Origin: Pedobacter mucosus
GTDB lineage: Bacteria > Bacteroidota > Bacteroidia > Sphingobacteriales > Sphingobacteriaceae
Length of the DNA: 64,000 bases
Reading direction: 5' to 3'
Assembly: GCF_022200785.1 (NCBI RefSeq)
Contig: NZ_CP087585.1
Location: forward strand, 4,278,001 to 4,342,000
Part shown: in pieces, positions 55,130-63,658 of the stretch
How positions within the stretch are numbered: the first letter of the stretch is position 1
Layout of the letters: each line of letters opens with the position of its first letter
The notes under the pieces: model-generated
What the model was told of the DNA's origin: nothing
The model's database searches: none
What the model saw: only the letters and a program-made list of their open reading frames with translations
Position numbers and translations under genes: made by a program

Positions 55130-57595
55130 TTAAAATTTTACATTCAAACTTAGCAAAAAATTAGTTCCAGCTTGAGGATAAAAGAAGTTTTCGGTTACCC
55201 TGCTTCCACCATAAACATAGCCATAAGTGTAACCATTGCTTTCAAATTTTTTATCTAAAATGTTATTTACCAATAGGCCTAAATTAATATTTTTAACTCC
55301 AGCGAATTTAAAATCATAACCTAAACGGGCATTGTTCACCCAATATCCATTAATTGTTCTACTGTCATTCTGCGTATTATCTAAATACTGTTTGCTCACA
55401 TATTTACTTTGCAAAGCGATGGCAAAGCCACTAATAGGCTTATAAACCAGCTCACCAAAAAGCACAGCACTTGGCGAATATGAAATGTCTGTAAGTTCAA
55501 AATTCTTCAATATTTGCCCGCCGTTATCATAATCATCTGTAAATTCTGTAAAATTTTTTATTTTATTTCTGCTTAAAGCAGCATTGGCGTTCAATACAAA
55601 TTGCGGATTAATAACATAAGATCCATCAACTTCAATGCCCATACGGTAGCTTCGATCTACATTCTGGCGGAAATTTCCGCCAACATCGTTTATTTTTCCT
55701 GTAACTACCAATTGGTTTTTATAGAACATTCCGTAGGCATTTGCACCTAAATTAAATACAGCATTTTTAAAACGATAACCAATTTCGATGTCATTTAATT
55801 GCTCAGGTTTTGGAAAAGTTCCAACGGCTGCATCTGTATAATCATTACGATTTGGTTCCTTATTGGCTACACTAAATGAAGCATAAACATTACTTTGAGG
55901 ATTAATGAAATATGTTGCCCCAAACTTCGGATTAAAGAAATTAAGCGTTTCATTTATTGCCAAAGTATTTAACTTATTCTCCGTTCCCGCAATATCATAA
56001 TATACCCGGCGGTATTGTAAATCGACAAATAAACTCAATTCCGCTATCGGATTATAGTTCATTTTTCCATAAACATTAAAGTCTGTTTTGAAGCCTTCGT
56101 TGTCATAATAATGCCGATCTATATTTCCGTTTGATGCATATTGAGCCCAAATTATTTGCCCAAAATGATCACCCTTATATTCATTATATGCGCCTCCTAA
56201 AGTGAAATTTAAATTCTTTTTCGGCACATAATTAAAGGCATAAGTAACGCCATAAAAATCGTTATCTAACCACCTTCGGCGAATGAGGTCTGTTGTCGAA
56301 ATTGTAGTTCCACCTATAACTACCGGATTTAAGCCAAAATCGGATAGTTTATTTCGTACCCGATATTCTTCATAATAGCCAGCTCCTTGCGTATAATGTA
56401 AAGCGCCATTAAATGAAAATTGATCAGAAAACTGCCTTGCATAAATCAGTTGATAATGGTTTTGAGTATAATTATCCGTCTGGTTGTTATACAAAAAGCT
56501 GTTGTAAGTTCTGCCTGAGTTTAGCAAGTTTTCTGCATCTACATCACTAAGCTCATTCCTAGCGATGTAAGCTTTCATGCCAGCAACATCGTTATTTAAA
56601 CGGGATTCCGGAATACCATTCCAAGATTGATAAGTTTTCTCGGTTCCTGAAAAAACATTTAACCGAAGTAAATCTTTATTACCATGATAAGCGCCCGATA
56701 AAAAATAGGATTTTAGTAAGGAAGCGCCGCGATCTACATAGCCATCAGAACTAATTCTTGATAAACGGCCATCGAAACTGAATCGATTATTGATCAAACC
56801 TGTTCCAACTTTTACGGTATTTTTCCAGGTATTAAAACTGCCAAATGTATTATTTAATTCTGCATAAGGATTGGTTTCGCTTGCTGTAGTTTGGATATTT
56901 AAGCTTGCACCAAAAGCCCCAGCGCCATTTGTTGAGGTACCAACGCCACGCTGAATTTGAATATTATCAACCGATGATGCAAAATCTGGCATGTTTACAT
57001 AATATGTTCCTTGGCTCTCGCTGTCGTTCATCGGAATGCCATTAACCGTTACATTTATCCGACTATTATCGCTGCCGCGGATTCGAATCCCGGTATAGCC
57101 AACTCCTGCACCGGCATCAGAATTGACCACAACCCCAGGTGTGTTTTGTAAAATAAAAGGTAAATCCTGACCGAAATTATTCTGCTGAATATCTTCTTTA
57201 CTAACATTTTTATAAGTAGTTGCCGATTTTTCATTTGCCCTGGTTGCACGCACAACAACCTCTTCTGCTAAAAAATTTTGCTGCACTAAATTGAAATTAA
57301 AAACAGCAGGTTCTTTTAAATCGACAGCTTTTTCTTCAGTTTTAAAACCAACATAACTCACTATGATTATAAGCTTTCCAATGGTTAAGTTATTCAATGT
57401 GTAGTTGCCATTAGCATCGCTTAATACGGATGTTTTTTGATTTCGAAGCTTGATAGTAGCTCCAGAAAGTGGTTTTTGATTGATGTCTGTTACTTTTCCA
57501 GTTACAGAAATTTGTGCCATTGTAAAGAACGGCAACATTACAACAAGTGTTGCAAAAAATAGATTTTTCAATGTTTTTGTTTTAGTTAAACCCAT
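55130..57595 (-). CDS. TonB-dependent outer-membrane receptor, probably for thiamin
   Basis: 821 aa. A signal peptide (MGLTKTKTLKNLFFATLVVMLPFFTMAQ) is followed by a CarboxypepD_reg-like domain (30-110), a plug (about 120-230; VVVNSDAGAGVGYTGIRIRGSDNSRINV), and a 22-strand barrel ending in ...SLNVKF with a terminal Phe. A TPP riboswitch (57641-57816) precedes the start, which indicates that thiamin or a thiamin precursor is the substrate, as described for the Omr1 receptors of Bacteroidota. It is the first gene of the operon with thiE, the TPK-like gene and the GNAT gene. Confidence 0.9.
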   Translation of the reverse strand: MGLTKTKTLKNLFFATLVVMLPFFTMAQISVTGKVTDINQKPLSGATIKLRNQKTSVLSDANGNYTLNNLTIGKLIIIVSYVGFKTEEKAVDLKEPAVFNFNLVQQNFLAEEVVVRATRANEKSATTYKNVSKEDIQQNNFGQDLPFILQNTPGVVVNSDAGAGVGYTGIRIRGSDNSRINVTVNGIPMNDSESQGTYYVNMPDFASSVDNIQIQRGVGTSTNGAGAFGASLNIQTTASETNPYAELNNTFGSFNTWKNTVKVGTGLINNRFSFDGRLSRISSDGYVDRGASLLKSYFLSGAYHGNKDLLRLNVFSGTEKTYQSWNGIPESRLNNDVAGMKAYIARNELSDVDAENLLNSGRTYNSFLYNNQTDNYTQNHYQLIYARQFSDQFSFNGALHYTQGAGYYEEYRVRNKLSDFGLNPVVIGGTTISTTDLIRRRWLDNDFYGVTYAFNYVPKKNLNFTLGGAYNEYKGDHFGQIIWAQYASNGNIDRHYYDNEGFKTDFNVYGKMNYNPIAELSLFVDLQYRRVYYDIAGTENKLNTLAINETLNFFNPKFGATYFINPQSNVYASFSVANKEPNRNDYTDAAVGTFPKPEQLNDIEIGYRFKNAVFNLGANAYGMFYKNQLVVTGKINDVGGNFRQNVDRSYRMGIEVDGSYVINPQFVLNANAALSRNKIKNFTEFTDDYDNGGQILKNFELTDISYSPSAVLFGELVYKPISGFAIALQSKYVSKQYLDNTQNDSRTINGYWVNNARLGYDFKFAGVKNINLGLLVNNILDKKFESNGYTYGYVYGGSRVTENFFYPQAGTNFLLSLNVKF

Positions 57596-57616
57596 CGGAA
57601 ATAGGGGTACTCCCGA
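57595..57616 (-). promoter_or_regulatory. Hairpin sequestering the receptor start codon
   Basis: On the minus strand TCGGGA (57616-57611) pairs with TTCCGA (57600-57595); the last A is the first base of the ATG. This would be the expression platform of the TPP riboswitch (inference): translation is blocked when the hairpin forms. Confidence 0.4.
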
Positions 57617-57640
57617 CTTCAGTTAAACTTCCATAACTCC

Positions 57641-57816
57641 AATCCCTACGCCGGCATTACCCGGATCAGGTGCATTTAAGGTTTAAGCTAGGAGGTTTAG
57701 GGTGTAAGGATGCAATTGCAAAACCTTTTACCTTTTAACCTTTTACCTTTCACCATAAAATGGGTATGATCTCAGCCTGTTTTTGTGTTTTTTTGAAAAA
57801 CAAGGCACCCCTAATG
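57641..57816 (-). ncRNA. TPP riboswitch (THI element) with expanded P3
   Basis: On the minus strand the conserved blocks AGGGGTGCC, GGCTGAGATCATACCC, ACCTGATCC and GGGTAATGCCGGCGTAGGGA appear in the THI-box order. Between CATACCC and ACCTGATCC lies an unusually long arm of about 90 nt (57671-57761), built from AAAGGTAAAAGGT repeats facing CCTAAACCTCC-type blocks, with TGCAATTGCA at the tip. It controls the TonB receptor and probably the thiE-TPK-GNAT genes behind it. Confidence 0.93.
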
Positions 57817-58211
57817 ATGCGACAAATGTAGAAAAATATGCGGTAGATTGTTAAATAATTGTGATTATATTTTCTTCTTGAAATTATTTCTTGTCTTGGC
57901 CAGACGGGCCTTTTTCTTTTGACACCAAAAGAAACAAAAGTGTCGGCTTAAAATTTTTCTATTAAAGGTTGTGGTTTGGCTTTAACTGTGGATTCCGAAA
58001 AATTTGTTAGGCCGATTAACGCTAACCAAAAGACATTACTTCGGCTTAACTGAATGTGAATTTTTAATTTAATCATGGTTTTGCTCTTAATAGTATTATT
58101 ATCTAAGCCACCTCAACCCGACCAAAGCGAGATGCTCCCGATTTTTCATCGGAGCAGAAGTGGGGGCGGGAAGAAATGTTGCTATTAATTACTGTTTTGC
58201 TTTCCAAAAAA
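57817..58211. repeat. 395-nt spacer with two repeat elements
   Basis: The spacer between the kinase gene and the riboswitch has no ORF. It holds a CTTTTGacacCAAAAG hairpin at 57916-57931, within a block that begins GACGGGCC, and an element at 58105-58165 with ACCCGACC and the CTCCCGATTTTTCATCGGAG stem-loop (58133-58152). The latter stem is shared with 23.6, 23.9 and 29.3 kb. A promoter for the riboswitch transcript presumably lies at 57830-57900; none is clear. Confidence 0.6.
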
Positions 58212-58742
58212 TTACTTGCTTAAAAACTCATCAACCGCTGCTATTGCATTTTTAATTCGCTCATCGCCTAAGCCACTAATTACTTTATAGTTTGCATTCA
58301 AAGCCTTTAATTCTTTATGCCAAACATCCATAAAATACTCACGTTTATCAGGGAAATCCCGAAGTGGATCATCCTGCCAAGGCAAATCTATATCCATCAA
58401 TAGATAAAAATCATAAGGGCGTTTAGGCAAAGCATCTAACACAATTTGTGGTGTTTCGCCCAACATTTCATCACTCCAAATTTTCACTGTTACAAAGGTG
58501 GTATCGCAAATAATAAATTTTTTTTCTGAAGTAACTAAAATGGCATCTTCCAAAGCAAGCTGACCATAATACATATTTATTTCATCTTGTAAAGTATAAG
58601 GCGCAACGAGATTTTCGCAATAATAACGGGCATATTCCGGAACCCAAGAAACCTTATAATGTTGAGCAAGAAGTATAGATATTGTTGATTTACCTGTGCT
58701 TTCTGGTCCAACGATAGCTATTTTTTTAATTAATTTGTTCAC
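58212..58742 (-). CDS. NadR-like P-loop kinase paired with the PnuT/PnuC transporter
   Basis: 176 aa, GTG start. Walker A is GPESTGKST (12-20) and YARYY is the NadR kinase motif; ICDTTFVTVKIWSDE carries the Walker B aspartate. This is the ribosylnicotinamide-kinase domain of NadR without the adenylyltransferase part. It overlaps the transporter gene by 17 nt. It would phosphorylate the imported substrate and trap it in the cell. The substrate is nicotinamide riboside by homology, or thiamin by its neighbourhood. Confidence 0.87.
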   Translation of the reverse strand: MNKLIKKIAIVGPESTGKSTISILLAQHYKVSWVPEYARYYCENLVAPYTLQDEINMYYGQLALEDAILVTSEKKFIICDTTFVTVKIWSDEMLGETPQIVLDALPKRPYDFYLLMDIDLPWQDDPLRDFPDKREYFMDVWHKELKALNANYKVISGLGDERIKNAIAAVDEFLSK

Positions 58743-59343
58743 GATATGTTTTTCTCCAATCTATAAATCCTTTGTAAGCAATAATGATTAATACAACATA
58801 TAGTAATGCGCTTAAGTTGAGGTGTTTATAAATAAATAGCGGTACATAACAACTATTAACAAATACCCAAAGCAACCAATTTTCAAGAATTTTTCTGGTA
58901 AGGAGAAATTGAGCAACAAAACTCACTGATGTACAAAAGCCATCGGCATACGGAACCGTACTATTAGTATATTTGGCCATAAACCAACCCAATAATAAGC
59001 TTAAAGCTGAGATGGCAATAATAATGAAAATCCAATTGCTTAGACTTAATTTCGATATGGGTTTTTTAACGTCTACTTTCTTTTTTATCCAGAAATACCA
59101 ACCGTAAAATGCAGTAAATAAAAAATAAATTTGCAATGTCATGTCGCCGTACATGGCTTCCCGAAAAAATAAAAATCCATAAGCAATAACGCTTATAATA
59201 GATATTGGCCAATTCCAGATGTTCTCTTTAGCAGCTAAATAAATGCAGATAAAGCCTGTAATAACGGCAATCCATTCTAAAACTGTGGTCTGTTTAAATT
59301 GATCAACTAGAAATTGAAAAAAAGATAATGCCAACAACGTCAT
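58726..59343 (-). CDS. PnuC-family vitamin transporter (PnuT/PnuC)
   Basis: 205 aa from the ATG at 59343; the earlier TTG at 59349 adds two residues. Seven hydrophobic segments are present, with the family text WPISIISVIAYGFLFFREAMYGDMTLQIYF near the start and AQFLLTRKILENWLLWVFVN near the C-terminus. PnuC transports nicotinamide riboside; PnuT, the thiamin branch, occurs beside TPP riboswitches in Bacteroidota. Both are plausible, and the nearby TPP-controlled operon favours thiamin. A terminator-like structure lies 26 nt upstream. Confidence 0.85.
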   Translation of the reverse strand: MTLLALSFFQFLVDQFKQTTVLEWIAVITGFICIYLAAKENIWNWPISIISVIAYGFLFFREAMYGDMTLQIYFLFTAFYGWYFWIKKKVDVKKPISKLSLSNWIFIIIAISALSLLLGWFMAKYTNSTVPYADGFCTSVSFVAQFLLTRKILENWLLWVFVNSCYVPLFIYKHLNLSALLYVVLIIIAYKGFIDWRKTYREQIN

Positions 59344-59368
59344 GTTCAAATGTAATAGAAAATGGCCT

Positions 59369-59407
59369 AAAAAAAAATCCGGCTGAGGAGGGCTCCTCTA
59401 GCCGGAT
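59369..59407 (-). terminator. Strong terminator 26 nt upstream of the pnuT start codon
   Basis: On the minus strand: 5' ATCCGGCT paired with AGCCGGAT (8 bp), inner GAGGA/TCCTC, one bulged base, then nine T (59377-59369). No minus-strand gene lies upstream that would need it, so it ends a short leader RNA. Confidence 0.85.
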
Positions 59408-59437
59408 AATAAACCAAACAAACTATTTATGAAGAAA

Positions 59438-59467
59438 TCCTCTTTCGGGTAACTAAGCCGATGAGGA
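59438..59467 (-). other. Second hairpin of the pnuT leader
   Basis: TCCTC/GAGGA plus TCGG/CCGA with a 9-nt loop. The GAGGA and TCCTC arms are the same as in the inner stem of the terminator at 59369-59407, so alternative pairing is possible. Confidence 0.5.
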
Positions 59468-59493
59468 AGCTTTAGAACTAACTAAAGTACTTA

Positions 59494-59523
59494 CAAAACG
59501 TAAATATGTTTAGCTTATTACAA
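59494..59523 (-). promoter_or_regulatory. Possible promoter of the pnuT leader RNA
   Basis: On the minus strand TTG (59523-59521), 18 nt, then TACGTTTTG (59502-59494), one base longer than TAnnTTTG. It would give a leader of about 120 nt from about 59488. Confidence 0.35.
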
Positions 59524-59706
59524 CATTATTGCCAATATTTCAATCATCACAACTTCGTGACTTAAAACTGACTCATAACCCTATATTTGATTAGAATAAA
59601 ATATTTGAACCAAAAGAATTCAAAATAAATATTTCAATTGAGTTCAATTTGTGTACTGTTTTTTATAGTTTGTCGTTTAATTTTAAATCTATAACATCCT
59701 ATTATT

Positions 59707-60024
59707 ATGAAAAAGTTAATATTAATATTATCAGTTGCAGTAATTTTATGCATTAGCTTGTTCGGCTTTAAATTGATTAAATTAGGTGCTATATCAGGGA
59801 AAATTTCACCTGCAAACAATGTAGCTTCTGTTTCTTTAATCTCAGGGATTGATACTGTTAAAGCGCCAATTAATCAAGGTAGTTTTAAGTTCTCAGATTT
59901 GAAAGAAGGCGTTTATTCAATTTCCTTAAAAGCACTTCCACCATTTAAAGACACCATTATCAACAAGGTTGCAGTAAAAGATAGTGCAACTACGGATTTA
60001 GGCGAAATTAAATTGCTTCAATAG
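59707..60024 (+). CDS. Small secreted carboxypeptidase-regulatory-like domain protein
   Basis: 105 aa. A signal anchor/peptide (MKKLILILSVAVILCISLFG) precedes a single beta-sandwich domain (AISGKISPANNVASVSLISG, GSFKFSDLKEGVYSISLKALPPFKD, VAVKDSATTDLGEIKL), like the SusC-associated regulatory domain. The function is unknown. It is followed 213 nt later by carB but has its own promoter region. Confidence 0.75.
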   Translation: MKKLILILSVAVILCISLFGFKLIKLGAISGKISPANNVASVSLISGIDTVKAPINQGSFKFSDLKEGVYSISLKALPPFKDTIINKVAVKDSATTDLGEIKLLQ

Positions 60025-60114
60025 CACTAATTACCGAAGATTAGAATAAAATATCCGCGTCTTTGAATCTGTATTTTATTTTAAAAAAATCAGATTAAAA
60101 TCTTTCTAAACTTG

Positions 60115-60122
60115 TATCTTTG
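60115..60122 (+). promoter_or_regulatory. -7 box of carB
   Basis: TATCTTTG fits TAnnTTTG. The leader to the carB ATG would be about 110 nt, long enough for control. Confidence 0.5.
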
Positions 60123-60236
60123 CATCCCGACAGAACAGTTGGGATTTTTCTTCTTACAAGCACAAAATCTCGTTGCTTTTTTGGTTCCTAATAAGAACTA
60201 ACAATTAAAATTTTAATTATTGTATTAAGCTTTACC

Positions 60237-63074
60237 ATGCCTAAAGACACTTCCATACGCTCAGTACTTATTATCGGTTCAGGTCCAATCATTATTGGTC
60301 AAGCCTGTGAATTTGATTACTCGGGTTCTCAAGCCGCTTTATCTTTAAAAGAAGAAGGTATTTCCGTTTCAATTATTAACTCCAATCCGGCTACAATTAT
60401 GACGGATAAAGTTATTGGCGACCATGTTTACCTTCGTCCTTTAACAGTTGATTCTATTGAAATCATTTTGCAAGAACATTTATCTTCTTCAGAGTTACCA
60501 AAAATTGATGCTGTTTTACCTACAATGGGTGGTCAAACTGCTTTAAATCTTTGCGTAGAAGCGTCAGAACGGGGTATTTGGGAAAAATATGGCGTTAAAG
60601 TTATTGGTGTGGATGTAGCGGCTATCGAAAAAACAGAAAACCGCGAAGCTTTCCGCCAACTAATGGTTGATATAGGTGTAGGTGTAGCACCATCTAAAAT
60701 AGCCAATTCATTTTTAGAAGGCAAGGAAGCTGCACAAGAAATCGGTTATCCTTTAGTTATTCGTCCATCGTATACCTTAGGCGGCTCAGGTGGAGGTTTT
60801 GTACATAAAAAAGAAGAATTTGATGCTGCATTAAAACGTGGTTTAGAAGCTTCTCCAACTCACGAAGTTTTAGTAGAGAAAGCGGTATTAGGCTGGAAAG
60901 AATACGAGTTAGAACTTTTAAGAGATAGCAATGATAACGTAATCATTATTTGCTCTATTGAAAATTTCGATCCAATGGGCATCCATACAGGCGATTCGAT
61001 TACAGTTGCTCCGGCAATGACTTTATCAGATCGTTGTTATCAGGATATGCGTAACCAGGCGATTAAAATGATGCGTGCCATCGGTACTTTTGCAGGTGGT
61101 TGTAACGTTCAATTTTCTGTTAATCCGGCAAATGACGATATTATCGCTATTGAAATTAACCCTCGTGTTTCGCGTTCATCAGCCTTAGCAAGTAAAGCAA
61201 CTGGTTACCCAATCGCTAAAATTGCATCTAAACTGGCCATTGGTTATAACTTAGATGAAATTGAAAATCAAATTACAAAAACTACTTCCGCATATTTTGA
61301 GCCTACTTTAGATTACGTTATCGTAAAGATCCCTCGTTGGAATTTCGATAAGTTTAAAGGGGCTAATATGGAATTAGGCTTGCAAATGAAATCGGTTGGT
61401 GAGGTAATGGCCATTGGTCGGACTTTTATCGAAGCGCTTCAAAAAGCTTGTCAAAGTTTAGAAATAAATCGTGCAGGTTTAGGAGCTGATGGAAGACAAG
61501 TTCGCAATATTGAAGATATTATGCACGGCTTGGAGCATGCTTCATGGAACCGTCTATTTTTAATAAAAGATGCCATGACAATGGGCGTTCCGTTGGAATC
61601 TATCCGTAAAGTAACTAAAATTGATAAATGGTTTTTAAATCAAATTCAAGAACTTGTAGCTTTAGAAATTGAATTAAAAAGATATTCTTTAAATAATATC
61701 CCACAAGATTTCTTCATGACGCTTAAGCAAAAAGGATTCTCTGATATTCAGATTGCTTGGTTGCTAGGAAACGTTACGGAGGATGAGGTTTACGATCGCC
61801 GCAAGGTTTTAGGCATCAACCGTGTTTATAAAATGGTTGATACTTGTGCTGCAGAGTTTCCTGCAAAAACACCTTATTACTACTCAACTTTTGAGGAAGA
61901 AAACGAATCCATTCCAAGTAATAATAAAAAAGTTATTGTTTTAGGTTCGGGTCCGAATCGAATTGGCCAAGGGATAGAATTTGATTATTCTTGTGTACAC
62001 GGATTATTAGCTGCAAAAGAATCCGGAATCGAAGCCATCATGATTAACTGTAATCCTGAGACGGTTTCTACAGATTTTAACATGGCCGATAAATTATATT
62101 TTGAGCCAGTATTTTGGGAGCATGTTCGCGAAATTATCGAGCTTGAAAAACCAATGGGCGTAATTGTTCAATTAGGCGGACAAACAGCTTTAAAGATGGC
62201 TGAAAAACTAACGGCAATTGGCGTTAAAATTATTGGTACGTCTTTCGAAAACATGGATATCGCAGAAGATCGTGGTCGTTTCTCTGACTTATTAAAAGAA
62301 TTAGATATTCCTTATCCAAAATATGGTGTAGCAGAAAATGCTGAAGAAGCAATTATTGTAGCCAATGAAGTTGGTTATCCGGTTTTAGTTCGTCCAAGCT
62401 ATGTTTTAGGCGGGCAAGGGATGAGCATCGTAATTAATGATGAAGATTTAGAAAAAGCCGTAGTTAAATTGCTAGGTGATTTACCAGGAAACCGCGTGTT
62501 GATTGATCACTTTTTAGATCGGGCTGAAGAAGCTGAATCTGATTCGATTTCTGATGGTGATGATGTACATATTGTGGGCATGATGGAGCATATCGAGCCT
62601 GCAGGTATTCACTCAGGCGATTCATTTGCCGTACTACCGACTTTTAGCTTGCCAGAATCGGTAACGAAATCAATGGAAGAATATTCTATTAAAATCGCAA
62701 AAGCTTTAAATGTAATCGGCTTATTAAACATTCAGTTTGCCATTAAAGATGAAAAGGTTTATGTAATTGAAGCCAACCCAAGAGCATCTCGTACCGTTCC
62801 TTTTATTGCAAAAGCTTATGATGTTCCTTACATTAACATTGCAGCGAAAATTATGTTAGGCGTTGCTAAACTGAAAGATTTTACAATTACACGTAAGTTA
62901 AAAGGTTATGCAATTAAAGAACCTGTATTTTCTTATGATAAATTCCCAGAAGTGACAAAAGAATTAGGTCCGGAAATGAAATCTACTGGAGAAGCCATTC
63001 GTTTCATTGCAGATTTGGAAGATCCTTATTTCCGTAAGCTTTACAAAGATAAATCAATGTATTTGAGTAAATAA
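60237..63074 (+). CDS. carB: Carbamoyl-phosphate synthase large subunit without the MGS domain
   Basis: 945 aa. The two ATP-grasp halves begin with IGSGPIIIGQACEFDYSG and LGSGPNRIGQGIEFDYS; RPSYTLGGSGGG and RPSYVLGGQGMS are the ATP-binding loops. The protein ends at FIADLEDPYFRKLY, about 130 residues short of E. coli CarB (1073 aa), so the C-terminal MGS-like allosteric domain is absent, as is usual in this lineage. It makes carbamoyl phosphate for pyrimidine and arginine. The small subunit is elsewhere. Confidence 0.95.
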   Translation: MPKDTSIRSVLIIGSGPIIIGQACEFDYSGSQAALSLKEEGISVSIINSNPATIMTDKVIGDHVYLRPLTVDSIEIILQEHLSSSELPKIDAVLPTMGGQTALNLCVEASERGIWEKYGVKVIGVDVAAIEKTENREAFRQLMVDIGVGVAPSKIANSFLEGKEAAQEIGYPLVIRPSYTLGGSGGGFVHKKEEFDAALKRGLEASPTHEVLVEKAVLGWKEYELELLRDSNDNVIIICSIENFDPMGIHTGDSITVAPAMTLSDRCYQDMRNQAIKMMRAIGTFAGGCNVQFSVNPANDDIIAIEINPRVSRSSALASKATGYPIAKIASKLAIGYNLDEIENQITKTTSAYFEPTLDYVIVKIPRWNFDKFKGANMELGLQMKSVGEVMAIGRTFIEALQKACQSLEINRAGLGADGRQVRNIEDIMHGLEHASWNRLFLIKDAMTMGVPLESIRKVTKIDKWFLNQIQELVALEIELKRYSLNNIPQDFFMTLKQKGFSDIQIAWLLGNVTEDEVYDRRKVLGINRVYKMVDTCAAEFPAKTPYYYSTFEEENESIPSNNKKVIVLGSGPNRIGQGIEFDYSCVHGLLAAKESGIEAIMINCNPETVSTDFNMADKLYFEPVFWEHVREIIELEKPMGVIVQLGGQTALKMAEKLTAIGVKIIGTSFENMDIAEDRGRFSDLLKELDIPYPKYGVAENAEEAIIVANEVGYPVLVRPSYVLGGQGMSIVINDEDLEKAVVKLLGDLPGNRVLIDHFLDRAEEAESDSISDGDDVHIVGMMEHIEPAGIHSGDSFAVLPTFSLPESVTKSMEEYSIKIAKALNVIGLLNIQFAIKDEKVYVIEANPRASRTVPFIAKAYDVPYINIAAKIMLGVAKLKDFTITRKLKGYAIKEPVFSYDKFPEVTKELGPEMKSTGEAIRFIADLEDPYFRKLYKDKSMYLSK

Positions 63075-63101
63075 GGCAACCTATATAAAGGGTTTTCATT
63101 T

Positions 63102-63133
63102 AAAATGGTCGGTGTTTCATCGACCATTTTTTT
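63102..63133 (+). terminator. Terminator after carB
   Basis: Stem AAAATGGTCG/CGACCATTTT, 9-nt loop, then T-run. Confidence 0.9.
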
Positions 63134-63331
63134 GTTAAATGAAGATTTTTAAAAAAACAATGTACCCAAGCAGATTACTTTAGTCTGTCTTTTTATTTGA
63201 TCTTTAAGCGATATTTTCTTCAGCCGGAATTTCAATAGTTGAAAATTTGCAGTAAGAGGTTAAAGTCCTTTTTTAAAAATATCTCTAAACTTCGATAGCT
63301 TTTAAAACGTTAGTTAAGAATTGTCTTATTT

Positions 63332-63658
63332 CTAAATAAACTCCATAGGGTTCCAAAACATGTTTTTGAAATCTACTACCTTATCATTCTTTACTTCAAT
63401 ACCTTCTCCTCTAAGTAATTGCTCCATCAATTCTGGTGGATTAAAATGAAATTTTCCAGTAAGTAATCCAGAACTATTAACAACTCGATGTGCTGGCACA
63501 TTTGGATAGGCAGAAAATGCATAACTCATAGCATGACCAACCATTCTCGATGATTTTGCAGAGCCTAAACTTTTAGCGATAGCGCCGTAAGAAGTTACCC
63601 TTCCTTCAGGAATTAGTCGGGCAATTTCGTACACCTGTTCGTAAAAGTTAGTATTCAT
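63332..63658 (-). CDS. Alkyltransferase-like (ATL) protein of the MGMT family
   Basis: 108 aa. IPEGRVTSYGAIAKSLG and GHAMSYAF are the O6-alkylguanine-transferase helix-turn-helix and core motifs. The active-site PCHR is replaced by PAHR (A56), so it cannot transfer alkyl groups. ATL proteins bind alkylated guanine and hand it to nucleotide excision repair. Its ATG overlaps the trmB stop by one base (TAATG). Confidence 0.92.
   Translation of the reverse strand: MNTNFYEQVYEIARLIPEGRVTSYGAIAKSLGSAKSSRMVGHAMSYAFSAYPNVPAHRVVNSSGLLTGKFHFNPPELMEQLLRGEGIEVKNDKVVDFKNMFWNPMEFI

Noticed and set aside
57062..57090. tRNA T-arm-like text GGATTCGAATCC
   Set aside because: It lies within the plug-domain codons of the TonB receptor, and no acceptor stem or anticodon arm surrounds it.
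59347..59354. TACATTTG (minus strand) as a pnuT promoter
   Set aside because: It lies 4 nt before the start codon; transcription would begin at or past the ATG.
59429..59452. Seven-codon ORF MKKSSFG on the plus strand in the pnuT leader
   Set aside because: It overlaps the hairpin at 59438-59467 and is on the strand opposite to the leader RNA; no evidence of translation.
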